Assembly (NCBI GenBank): GCA_902805985.1
Contig: CADCUW010000223.1
Coordinates: 701 to 6,438, forward strand
Length of the DNA stretch: 5,738 nucleotides
Origin: an uncultured Rubrobacteraceae bacterium
GTDB lineage: Bacteria; Actinomycetota; Rubrobacteria; Rubrobacterales; Rubrobacteraceae
Direction of reading: 5' to 3'
Positions 1 to 5,732 of the stretch are shown here, one piece after another. How positions within the stretch are numbered: position 1 is the first letter of the stretch; every line of letters starts with the position of its first letter. The translations under genes and the position numbers were made by a program. Under the pieces are notes generated by a model. The model did not search any database. It saw only the letters and a list, made by a program, of their open reading frames with translations, and was not told the origin of the DNA.

Positions 1-56
1 TAGACCTGGGCTACCGGGGCTTCTACCTCTATGCTTCCAGTGATCGGCTCCGCCAT
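1..56 (-). CDS. SRPBCC-like protein, N-terminal fragment
   Basis: This is the start of a gene cut by the left edge of the window. It begins at an ATG (54-56) and gives 18 complete codons reading MAEPITGSIEVEAPVAQV, with the next codon starting TA. The pattern of a short polar lead, then a beta strand of the form IxGSIEVxAPVxxVY, is typical of the first strand of SRPBCC (START/polyketide cyclase-dehydrase-like) proteins, which bind small hydrophobic ligands in a helix-grip fold. A GGAGGG ribosome-binding site lies 7 nt upstream of the ATG. The gene is downstream of and co-oriented with the retinal operon but separated from it by 137 nt, and it may have its own promoter. The family call rests on few residues; that this is a real coding start is better supported than the family name. 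Confidence 0.6.
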   Translation of the reverse strand, partial: MAEPITGSIEVEAPVAQV

Positions 57-63
57 TCTAAAA

Positions 64-69
64 CCCTCC
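64..69 (-). promoter_or_regulatory. Ribosome-binding site of the SRPBCC-like gene
   Basis: The minus strand reads GGAGGG here, followed by a 7-nt spacer and then the ATG at 56. This is a near-ideal Shine-Dalgarno site in an otherwise non-coding gap, and it is the main evidence that the short fragment at the left edge is a real gene. Confidence 0.7.
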
Positions 70-110
70 GTTATTCGGGGAATACTGCAAGACTTCGATA
101 AGCCCTCTGT

Positions 111-136
111 GTACCCTCACGCTAAAGGGGTAAACC
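111..136 (-). promoter_or_regulatory. Candidate SigB/SigF-type promoter
   Basis: On the minus strand GGTTT (132-136) is followed, after 15 nt, by GGGTAC (111-116). This resembles the GTTT...GGGTA elements recognised by the SigB/SigF general-stress sigma factors of Gram-positive bacteria, with a spacing in the usual range. Transcription would begin around position 104 and leave a leader of roughly 48 nt before the ATG at 56. The match is by eye only. The elements are short, so chance occurrence is possible. Confidence 0.4.
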
Positions 137-193
137 TGCGGACCACCCCATTTTGCCGCCGGGAAGTTAAAGATCTCACGCGCCCTTGCGGGT

Positions 194-1270
194 TCACGGG
201 CCCGATCTATCGCCCGGCGACGAAAGGCCCCTCTCCCAGACGCCCTGGCGCCCGTCCATGTACGTGACGAGGGAGGCGTGCGGCAGCGTGAGCGCGGAGA
301 CGAGTACCAGGTAGACGGCGAGAAGGGAGCCGGGGGCTTCCGACGCGCGCGGGACCGCTAGGTAGAGCCCGGCGAGGAGCGCGAGCGCCAGTGCGGTCAG
401 GGGCGCCGCATCCCTCGCGAACCGGGCCAGCGCGCGTCCCGGACGCCCGGTGCGCAGGTGGTCGGCGCCCGCGGGGTCGAGCAGCACCAGCCGGGCCACG
501 TGCCGGGGGGCGTGCCAGAGCGTGAAGTACAGGCCGACGGCGAGGACCGGCGGCACGGCGGCGAAGAACGCGAAGAGCAGCGACGTCTCGAGCGCGACGG
601 GCAGCAGGGTACGGCCTCCTCCGGCGAGGTCGCCGGCCGCGCGGAGCAGGAAGAGGAACGCGACCACCGCCAAAGCGCCTCCAACCGCGAGCCGGAAACC
701 CGCTGAGAAGACCGCCGGGAGGGCCGTCGCGTCCGCGCCGAACAGCCCGGCGGCGGCGGTCGCAACCCCGCGGTAGGCGTCCGGGAAGAAGAGGAGCGGG
801 ACCAGCATGGGCAGGCCGCCGCGGAGGACGAGCAGCAGGGCGCGGGAGGCGCGGCCCATCCCGCTCAATCCATCCGGGCCGAAGAAGAGCAGGGCGTGCA
901 GGTCCCCCGCCCCCCAGTGGAAGACCGTGACGCCGACAAAGAGGACGAAGGCGGTGATGGGCGCCGTAAACCAGAGGGCGAGGCAGAGGCCGGAGAGCAC
1001 CAGATAGAGCAGCACGACGGCGAGCACGCTCCGGCCGTCGGCGTCCCGGCCGGCGAGCCGGGAGGGCACGAGGTGGTCCACGGCGCCGTGCGGCAGCCCG
1101 AAGAAGACGAGGCTCGCGGCGAACGGCAGGTACTGGATCCACCCCGGCACCCGGAGCCCCGCGGCGAAGGCGAGCGTCAGGAGCAGCACGACGGCCCGGG
1201 AGGGCCATACCACCGCGTCCCGCACGGCCGGATACGCGCCCGGCCCCCGGTCAGAGGCTTTCGCGCGCAC
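194..1270 (-). CDS. blh: Brp/Blh-type beta-carotene 15,15'-dioxygenase
   Basis: This 358-residue integral membrane protein belongs to the Brp/Blh family, which cleaves beta-carotene centrally with O2 to give two molecules of all-trans retinal, the rhodopsin chromophore. Conserved blocks are GLPHGAVDH (residues 58-66), FHWGAGD (117-123), LWHAPRH (251-257) and LPHASLVTYMD (329-339). H61, H118, H253 and H257 correspond to the four histidines that bind the active-site iron in characterised Blh; the 57-residue gap between the first two matches. Hydrophobic stretches near residues 25-60, 82-118, 143-163, 186-210, 224-249, 285-306 and 314-335 fit a polytopic inner-membrane enzyme. The start is a GTG (1268-1270) with GGGGAGG 9 nt upstream, inside the end of the lycopene cyclase gene; the 20-nt overlap implies co-transcription and probably coupled translation. 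No clear intrinsic terminator follows the stop. Confidence 0.93.
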   Translation of the reverse strand: MRAKASDRGPGAYPAVRDAVVWPSRAVVLLLTLAFAAGLRVPGWIQYLPFAASLVFFGLPHGAVDHLVPSRLAGRDADGRSVLAVVLLYLVLSGLCLALWFTAPITAFVLFVGVTVFHWGAGDLHALLFFGPDGLSGMGRASRALLLVLRGGLPMLVPLLFFPDAYRGVATAAAGLFGADATALPAVFSAGFRLAVGGALAVVAFLFLLRAAGDLAGGGRTLLPVALETSLLFAFFAAVPPVLAVGLYFTLWHAPRHVARLVLLDPAGADHLRTGRPGRALARFARDAAPLTALALALLAGLYLAVPRASEAPGSLLAVYLVLVSALTLPHASLVTYMDGRQGVWERGLSSPGDRSGP

Positions 1271-2498
1271 GGTCGATAGCCTCCCCGGCGGCGAGCCGCA
1301 GGAAGGGGATCTTCGGGAGCGCCCCGATGAGCCTGGCGTCGTCGAGGTACGAGCTACCTTCGGTCAGGAAGCGGACGAGCGGGTCGGGCGGGGTACCGGC
1401 GAACATGCGGGCGTAGATCCCGGGGCAGTCCTCCGGACGCTCGCGCAGGAGCCGCAGGAAGACCCGGTCCAGCGGCCCGTAGCGCCACGGGTGGACCCTG
1501 CCGGGGTCTGCGCCAGAGCCGGTCAGGCTCGCGGCGAGCGCGCGGCAGTAGCGCTGGACGCGCAGGAACGTGTATCCGGTCGAGGGCCTGGTCTCGCCGC
1601 CGAGCGTCCCGATCACGTGGGTGCGGGCCCCGATCCTCCTCGGGAAGCGGTGGGCCGTCATCGGTATGTCCCCCCACTCCTCGCCGTGTACCTCGTAGTC
1701 TTCTGCTGAGAGCCCGTAGCGGTCGTGCAGGTAGCCTGAGAGCTCGGCGCGATGCGTCCCGGGCGGGGCGCCGCTCTCTGTGAGGTAGACGTTCTCGACG
1801 AGCGCCTCGTGCTCGTCGAAGGGCAGCACGTAGGCGAAGCGCAGCCCGCGGCCCTGGTCCACGGCGAAGTCCATGAGGGTGCAGGTGCCCGGGTCGAAGA
1901 CCGGACGGCCGGCGCGCAGTCGCCAGCCGAGGAACTGCTGGGAGATCCAGGTCCCTCCCCGGCGCGCATCAGCGAGGGCCGCGGAGTCCGGGGGCAACCC
2001 ACGCCCGTCGAACACGCTCCGTGCCAGGTACGAGCCGGCGGAGGTAACGACCAGCACCCCGTCGTCAAGCTCCTTGCACGAGCGTACGTCCTCCCCCAGC
2101 CGGACCGTGACGTTGTCGTGGGAGGAGATCTTGGCGAGCGCGTCCTCGTAGAAGTCCGCGCCGGTGAGGCAGAGGTAGGGGTAGCGCCTGCTCGTGTGGA
2201 CGACCTCCCGCCCTTCGGCACGGACGGACCAGGAGTTCCAGCGGCGGACGGCGCGGCCGGAGAAAGGCGTCTCCTCGACGTCCCAGAAGCACCACGTCCG
2301 GTCGTCGGCGAAGGTCTCCTTGCGGTCCAGGATCAGGATGGGCGACTCGACGCCCCGCTCCAGGAGGTAGTGGCAGAGGCTGAGCCCCGCGCACCCGGCC
2401 CCCAGGATCACGTACCCGTAACTCTCCGGTTCCGGACGACCGGGGCCCAGACGCTCCGGCAGCGGGACGTACCTCCCCCGCCGCGTCGGGGCCTTCAC
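1251..2498 (-). CDS. crtY: Lycopene beta-cyclase (CrtY type)
   Basis: This is a flavoprotein-type cyclase that converts the psi ends of lycopene to beta-ionone rings, yielding beta-carotene, the substrate of the downstream Blh enzyme. Numbering from the GTG at 2498 (415 aa), it has the dinucleotide-binding start YVILGAGCAGLSL (29-41), DDRTWCFWD (65-73, the counterpart of DNHTW-type motifs), FDGRG (163-167), QQFLGW (187-192), TLMDFAVDQ (207-215), LVENVY (233-238) and GETRPSTGY (301-309), all in the order of CrtY/CrtL proteins. E235 sits where the catalytic acid of bacterial CrtY is expected. The length is close to the usual 380-400 aa. The start is unresolved. GTG 2498 lacks a good ribosome-binding site; a strong one (2472-2479) instead precedes an in-frame CTG at 2462 (403 aa); GTG 2411 (386 aa) would cut into the first beta strand. 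The open frame extends upstream to 3113, but that part is antisense to the ureohydrolase gene and has no cyclase character. Confidence 0.9.
   Translation of the reverse strand: MKAPTRRGRYVPLPERLGPGRPEPESYGYVILGAGCAGLSLCHYLLERGVESPILILDRKETFADDRTWCFWDVEETPFSGRAVRRWNSWSVRAEGREVVHTSRRYPYLCLTGADFYEDALAKISSHDNVTVRLGEDVRSCKELDDGVLVVTSAGSYLARSVFDGRGLPPDSAALADARRGGTWISQQFLGWRLRAGRPVFDPGTCTLMDFAVDQGRGLRFAYVLPFDEHEALVENVYLTESGAPPGTHRAELSGYLHDRYGLSAEDYEVHGEEWGDIPMTAHRFPRRIGARTHVIGTLGGETRPSTGYTFLRVQRYCRALAASLTGSGADPGRVHPWRYGPLDRVFLRLLRERPEDCPGIYARMFAGTPPDPLVRFLTEGSSYLDDARLIGALPKIPFLRLAAGEAIDRARESL
1280..1286 (-). promoter_or_regulatory. Ribosome-binding site of blh, inside crtY
   Basis: The minus strand reads GGGGAGG, 9 nt before the GTG at 1270. 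It lies within the last codons of the upstream cyclase gene and fixes the blh start. Without it the non-ATG start would be uncertain. Confidence 0.7.
2460..2479 (-). promoter_or_regulatory. Strong Shine-Dalgarno upstream of an in-frame CTG in crtY
   Basis: The minus strand carries GGGGGAGG (2472-2479), a 9-nt spacer and then CTG (2460-2462) in the crtY frame. The spacing equals that of the blh site. No ATG, GTG or TTG in the crtY frame lies at usable distance from this site. Either CTG is the start, giving 16 residues before the YVILGAGCAG strand, or the purine run is just an Arg/Gly codon run inside a longer protein. Confidence 0.4.
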
Positions 2499-2534
2499 GG
2501 CCCGCCAGGTGTCTGCGCCGCCAACATCCCGACG

Positions 2535-2540
2535 ATCATA
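2535..2540 (-). promoter_or_regulatory. Candidate -10 box of the crtY-blh operon
   Basis: The minus strand reads TATGAT in the gap between the divergent genes, one mismatch from TATAAT and in a locally AT-richer stretch. Transcription would start near 2528, about 30 nt before GTG 2498 or 66 nt before CTG 2462. No recognisable -35 element lies 16-19 nt upstream, so an activator or an alternative sigma factor may be needed, or the match may be chance. Confidence 0.3.
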
Positions 2541-2601
2541 GCCTATCCCACACACCCGCCCCGTCTGTTGGATCTCAATCGGGCCGTCAGGTTCCGTCGG
2601 T

Positions 2602-2618
2602 TTGCACGCAACGCGCAA
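2602..2618. promoter_or_regulatory. Imperfect palindrome, possible operator
   Basis: The 17-mer TTGCACGCAACGCGCAA is an inverted repeat: 12 of the 16 positions around the central base are symmetric, including TTGC and GCAA ends. It lies between the two divergent candidate -10 boxes, roughly 62 nt upstream of the one on the minus strand and 64 nt upstream of the one on the plus strand. That placement suits a repressor or activator site acting on one or both genes. No specific regulator can be named. Confidence 0.35.
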
Positions 2619-2645
2619 GGGGCAGCCGGACAAGGGCAGCCGGAC
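2617..2645. repeat. Tandem 15/14-bp direct repeat
   Basis: Two adjacent copies of AAGG(G)GCAGCCGGAC occur: 2617-2631 with an extra G, and 2632-2645. They abut the palindrome at 2602-2618 in the divergent intergenic region. They could be tandem protein-binding half-sites, about 1.5 helical turns apart, or a small slippage duplication. Confidence 0.6.
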
Positions 2646-2681
2646 AGGTAGGCCCCCACCGTCTGTGGAGGGTCCATACCG

Positions 2682-2687
2682 TAGAAT
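2682..2687 (+). promoter_or_regulatory. -10 box for a leaderless ureohydrolase-like gene
   Basis: TAGAAT is followed by exactly 6 nt and then the GTG start at 2694, so the expected first transcribed base coincides with the start codon. There is no Shine-Dalgarno sequence at useful distance; the nearest purine run, GGAGGG near 2667-2672, is more than 20 nt away. This arrangement is the usual form of leaderless actinobacterial genes. No clear -35 element is visible. Confidence 0.55.
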
Positions 2688-2693
2688 GCGGGC

Positions 2694-3572
2694 GTGGGAG
2701 ACTACCAGGACGTTAGCGTCATCGTCGTACCCTACGACTCCGGGCACCGCGGCGTGCGCATGGGCGCCGGGCCGGGGCATCTCGTGGAGGGCGGGCTCGC
2801 CGAAGCGCTCCGGACGAGGGGCCCCACCCCGAGCTTCGCGACAGTGCATCCCGAAGGAGATCCACCAGCGGAGGTCGCGACCGCCTTCGAGCTGGACGGC
2901 CTGGTCTCCGGGCAGGTCCGGGACGCCCTGGCCGAAGGCCGGTTCCCCCTGGTGCTCTCGGGCAACTGCAACGCCTCCATCGGGACGATCTCGGGGGCTG
3001 GCACCGGGGACCTGGGTATCGTGTGGTTCGACGCCCACGCGGACTTCAACACCCCGGAGACCACCACCAGCGGCTTCACGGACGGGATGGGCCTCGCCGT
3101 GGCGGTGGGACACTGCTGGCGCAGGATGGCCGGGGGCGTTCCAGGCTTCTCCCCGGTGGCCGAGGAGAACGTGGTGCTCGCGGGCGTCAGGGACGCGCAG
3201 CCCGCGGAGGAGGAGAGGCTCGCCGCCTCAGGGGTGAGCGTCGTCGACGCGAACCGCATCGGCCGGGAGGGCTTGCGGGCCCTCGCGGGGGCCCTGGACG
3301 GTCTGAAGACCGGGATGGACAGGGTCTACGTGCATCTGGACCTGGACGTCCTCGACGCGGAGAAGGTGGGCGGGGCCAACGAGTTCGCCCCGGAGGGAGG
3401 CCTTGGCACCGAGGAGCTTCTGGCGGCGCTCGGGATGGTCAGCGGGCGCTTCGACGTCGTCGCGGCCGGCATCGCCTCCTACGATCCCACCTTCGACGCG
3501 GATGGGCGGGTCCTGAAGACCGCCCTCGCGTGCGTGGAGGCGCTCACCTCCCCGGCGACGCCCGCCGTCTAG
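2694..3572 (+). CDS. Arginase/agmatinase-fold protein with altered active site
   Basis: This 292-residue protein has the ureohydrolase (arginase/agmatinase/formimidoylglutamase) fold. Recognisable blocks are SGNCNASIGT (89-98), equivalent to GGDHSxAIGT; WFDAHADFNTPETTTSG (111-127), equivalent to DAHTDINTPLTTTSG; and HLDLDVLD (214-221), equivalent to DVDGLDP. Metal ligands D113, H115, D117, D216 and D218 are kept. By eye alignment to rat arginase I, the first metal-binding His (H101) is Cys92, the active-site His (H141) is Asp130, N139 is Phe128, and the guanidinium-contacting Glu (E277) falls at Ser262. The fold and probably a metal site are retained, but arginine or agmatine hydrolysis cannot be assumed. 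The GTG start has no ribosome-binding site and is probably leaderless. The gene diverges from crtY and converges on the M24-like gene; neither neighbour suggests a substrate. Confidence 0.88.
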   Translation: MGDYQDVSVIVVPYDSGHRGVRMGAGPGHLVEGGLAEALRTRGPTPSFATVHPEGDPPAEVATAFELDGLVSGQVRDALAEGRFPLVLSGNCNASIGTISGAGTGDLGIVWFDAHADFNTPETTTSGFTDGMGLAVAVGHCWRRMAGGVPGFSPVAEENVVLAGVRDAQPAEEERLAASGVSVVDANRIGREGLRALAGALDGLKTGMDRVYVHLDLDVLDAEKVGGANEFAPEGGLGTEELLAALGMVSGRFDVVAAGIASYDPTFDADGRVLKTALACVEALTSPATPAV

Positions 3573-3610
3573 GGCGACCCGCGAGACCATAAACGGCCTA
3601 GACGGGCGTC
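3557..3610. terminator. Convergent-gene inverted repeat, possible bidirectional terminator
   Basis: The arm GACGCCCGCCGTCTAGG (3557-3573) pairs with CCTAGACGGGCGTC (3597-3610): 14 base pairs interrupted only by a 3-nt bulge, with a loop of about 23 nt. The stop codons of both convergent genes (TAG at 3570-3572, and 3598-3600 on the minus strand) lie inside the stem. It could terminate or stabilise both transcripts. There is no T-tract on either side, so it is not a textbook intrinsic terminator. Confidence 0.5.
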
Positions 3611-4608
3611 AGGACTTCCGGGCCCCCGGGGAGGAGGACGAAGGTCTCCTCGGCCTTGGCGTTCGGGAGGGAGGGATTCCAGGCGAAGGCCTGGCCCGCG
3701 CGGATCTCCTCTTGAGTCTCGGGGGACGCGACCGTTTCGCGGGAGGCGTAGCCCGTCGTGCCGCCCTGGTGGTGTTCCCGCCAGCCTTCGGGGAAGCCGA
3801 CCTCGGCGTAGAACGTCTGGCAGAGCCCGAAGGCGTCGGCGAGGGTCGCGCCCGGGCGGGTCGCCTCCAGCCTCATGCGGCGCAGGATCTCGTCGCACGC
3901 CCCCTGGCGCCGGAGGGTCTCGGGGTCGGGATCTTCGAAGGGGATCATGCGCGTCAGGTTGGCGTAGAGGCCGCCGCGCTCGGCGCAGACCACGAGCATG
4001 GCCCTCCCGCCGAGGGGACCGCCGCGGGGTATCGGGTGCCGGTAGCGCCCGAGCCGGTCTGCCGAGGCGGCGAGCAGGACCGGGGCGAAGATGCCCCGCC
4101 GCCGGCAGGCCGCCGCGAGCACCGCCGCCGCCTCCAACTCGTCGGTGTCGGGCGAGAGCGCAGATGCGGCCTCGGAGATCACCCCCGCCGCGTCCGCGCC
4201 GAGGCGCCGGTAGCGTTCGATCGCCTCCTCGTCGAGGACGTGGCGCGAGGGCAGGATCTCCGCGGTGACGTCGGGGCCGAGGTCCGATGGATGGTCCGTC
4301 CCGACGGGGCCGTCGGCGAGCTCCTTGAGCAGCGCGGCCGGGCCCGTGTACCAGGGGTGTTCGGCGATGTCCATGTCGGGCGTCTGCTCGCCACGCATCC
4401 GGGGCGCCTCGATGTTGTCCGTGAGCACGTACTCGCCCTCGCCTGTCAGCAAGATCGCGGCGACGCCCAGCGGGTCTGAGTGATCCACCCTGTTGTCAGC
4501 GCCGCCCGTGTACCACGCGAAGTTGGCGGGCCTCCGCAGCAGCAACGCCCCGAGCCCCCGGCGCTCCATGATCGACCGCAGCCCGTCCCGCCGCGCTTCC
4601 AGGCTCAT
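3598..4608 (-). CDS. M24 (aminopeptidase P/creatinase-fold) protein lacking canonical metal ligands
   Basis: This 336-residue protein has the two-domain layout of aminopeptidase P, prolidase and creatinase: a creatinase-N-like domain (about 1-125, including ALLLRRPANFAWYTGG) and a pita-bread domain (about 130-336). Aligning its motifs with metal-dependent M24 enzymes, the usual Asp, Asp, His, Glu, Glu ligands become V206, N217 (in YANLTR, for YxSDxTR), H280 (in HHQGGTTGY), N311 (in AWNPS, for xxEPG) and E320 (in KAEET, for RIEDT). Three of five are lost, so a standard two-metal peptidase is unlikely; a metal-free, creatinase-like hydrolase or a non-catalytic role is possible. It starts at an ATG that overlaps the galK stop as ATGA, with GGAGG 7 nt upstream, so its translation is probably coupled to galK. 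The link to galactose use is unexplained. Automatic annotation would probably read 'Xaa-Pro aminopeptidase', which overstates what is seen. Confidence 0.87.
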   Translation of the reverse strand: MSLEARRDGLRSIMERRGLGALLLRRPANFAWYTGGADNRVDHSDPLGVAAILLTGEGEYVLTDNIEAPRMRGEQTPDMDIAEHPWYTGPAALLKELADGPVGTDHPSDLGPDVTAEILPSRHVLDEEAIERYRRLGADAAGVISEAASALSPDTDELEAAAVLAAACRRRGIFAPVLLAASADRLGRYRHPIPRGGPLGGRAMLVVCAERGGLYANLTRMIPFEDPDPETLRRQGACDEILRRMRLEATRPGATLADAFGLCQTFYAEVGFPEGWREHHQGGTTGYASRETVASPETQEEIRAGQAFAWNPSLPNAKAEETFVLLPGGPEVLTPV

Positions 4609-5732
4609 CCCACCACCTCCGCCCCCGCCGCCGGCACGAACTCGTAGAACTCGGGCTCCCCGAACCCGAGATCGGCGAACGCCAGCCGGCAGACCTCCGC
4701 CAGTGTCCCGGTGTTGCCCGAGGGCATCAGGGCGATGGCGCAGCCGCCGAAGCCCGCGCCCGTGAGCCGGGCGCCGGGGGCACCGTTCTCCCTGGCCGTC
4801 TCGACGAAGGCGTCGAGCTCGGGGGTGGAGATCTCGTAATCGTCGCGCATTGAGTCGTGCGAGGCGTACATCAGATGCCCGAAAACCTCGAAATCTTTGT
4901 CCCGCAGGGACTCCGCCGCCCGGAGAACGCGCGCGTTCTCCTTGACTATGTGGCGGGCGCGCCGCAGTTCCTCGCCGGAGAGCCGGTCCAGATCCGCTTC
5001 CTTAGCATCGCGCAACGCCTCGACCCCCAAAATCTCAGCCGCGCGTTCGCAGGCGGCCCTGCGGTCGTTGTAGCCCGTATCGGCGAGGCCCCGCTCGACG
5101 CGGGTGTCGCAGACGACGAGGGAGAGGCCCGCGTTTTCGAGGTCGAGGGGGACGGACTCGGCCTCCAGCGAGCGGCAGTCGATGAGCAGGGCCGAGCCCG
5201 CCTCGCCGAGGAGGGAGGCGTACTGGTCCATGATGCCGCTCTGGACGCCGACGTACTCGTTCTCGGCGCGCTGGCAGATCCTGGCGAGCGTCTTCTTGTC
5301 CAGCCCCAGCCCGAAGAGCGCGTCGAGGGCGAGGGCCGTGGCAGCCTCGATGGCCGCCGAGGAGGAGAGCCCGGAGGCGCGGGGTACGTCGCCGGCGAGG
5401 GCGGCCCGGAAGCCGCCGGCATCGTGTCCGGCCTCCCCGAGCGCCCAGAGGACGCCGCGCGGGTACTTCGCCCAGGAGTCGTCTTCGCCGCGCAGCGGGC
5501 TCGCCTCGTCGAAGTCTGCGGAGTAGAGGATCTCGTCGTCACCCCGGCCGGCGGCGACCGCTATGCGGCGGTCGATGGCGCAGGGGAGGACGAAGCCCTC
5601 GTTGTAGTCGGTGTGCTCCCCGATCAGGTTGATGCGCCCGGGCGCGCTCGCGACGACCTCGGGCTCCCCGCCGAACCTCTCGACGTAGGCCTCACGCGCC
5701 CTCTTCTCGGTCTCCCTCTCGGTCCCCCGCAT
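4605..5732 (-). CDS. galK: Galactokinase
   Basis: This GHMP-family kinase phosphorylates alpha-D-galactose at C1 with ATP, the first committed step of the Leloir pathway, in the cytoplasm. Over 375 residues it shows the galactokinase signature GRINLIGEHTDYNEGFVLP (32-50), the phosphate-binding motif VPRASGLSSSAA (116-127), GIMDQ (166-170), SMRDDYEIS (294-302) and the GHMP C-terminal motif TGAGFGGCAIAL (324-335). R33 and D169 match the catalytic Arg and Asp, and E39, H40 and D42 the sugar-binding cluster. Nothing is missing, and the length is normal (about 380-390). The ATG at 5732 places the signature at the usual distance from the N-terminus. However, only 6 nt precede it, no ribosome-binding site is visible, and the frame stays open to the edge, so a slightly earlier start is possible. 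The last codons overlap the M24-like gene by 4 nt. Other Leloir genes (galT, galE) may lie upstream beyond the window. Confidence 0.95.
   Translation of the reverse strand: MRGTERETEKRAREAYVERFGGEPEVVASAPGRINLIGEHTDYNEGFVLPCAIDRRIAVAAGRGDDEILYSADFDEASPLRGEDDSWAKYPRGVLWALGEAGHDAGGFRAALAGDVPRASGLSSSAAIEAATALALDALFGLGLDKKTLARICQRAENEYVGVQSGIMDQYASLLGEAGSALLIDCRSLEAESVPLDLENAGLSLVVCDTRVERGLADTGYNDRRAACERAAEILGVEALRDAKEADLDRLSGEELRRARHIVKENARVLRAAESLRDKDFEVFGHLMYASHDSMRDDYEISTPELDAFVETARENGAPGARLTGAGFGGCAIALMPSGNTGTLAEVCRLAFADLGFGEPEFYEFVPAAGAEVVG
4613..4620 (-). promoter_or_regulatory. Ribosome-binding site of the M24-like gene, inside galK
   Basis: The minus strand reads GGAGGTGG within the last codons of galK. 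The GGAGG core is 7 nt before the ATG at 4608. It confirms the ATGA overlap as the genuine start. Confidence 0.75.

Noticed and set aside
150..195. 5S rRNA- or tRNA-like stretch suggested by GGGAAGTTAAAG and GGGTTCA
   Set aside because: The short matches are not accompanied by any paired arms, acceptor stem or anticodon stem of an RNA gene.
150..216. Intrinsic terminator after blh
   Set aside because: Only short GC arms are present (for example CGGGC 197-201 with GCCCG 212-216, or a 3-bp CCC/GGG stem), with no T-tract. This is expected by chance at this GC content.
31..267. 78-codon plus-strand open frame in the left gap
   Set aside because: It runs antisense across the SRPBCC-like start, the gap and the end of blh, with no ribosome-binding site and no family resemblance.
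2560..2600. ECF sigma factor promoter on the minus strand based on a GGAACC element
   Set aside because: No matching GTT/GTC -10 element lies at the required 16-20 nt spacing.
1752..2651. 299-codon plus-strand open frame opposite crtY
   Set aside because: It is a shadow of the cyclase gene: Gly/Pro/Arg/Val-rich, no motif, and crtY has all family blocks on the other strand.
2499..3113. Upstream extension of the crtY open frame to a 620-residue protein
   Set aside because: Most of the extra sequence is antisense to the well-supported ureohydrolase gene, shows no domain, and is low-complexity as expected for a GC-rich shadow frame. Cyclase similarity begins just before YVILGAGCAG.
3712..4479. 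255-codon plus-strand open frame opposite the M24-like gene
   Set aside because: It is composed of Gly/Arg/Ala/Val-rich sequence typical of antisense frames in high-GC DNA, without recognisable motifs or a supported start.
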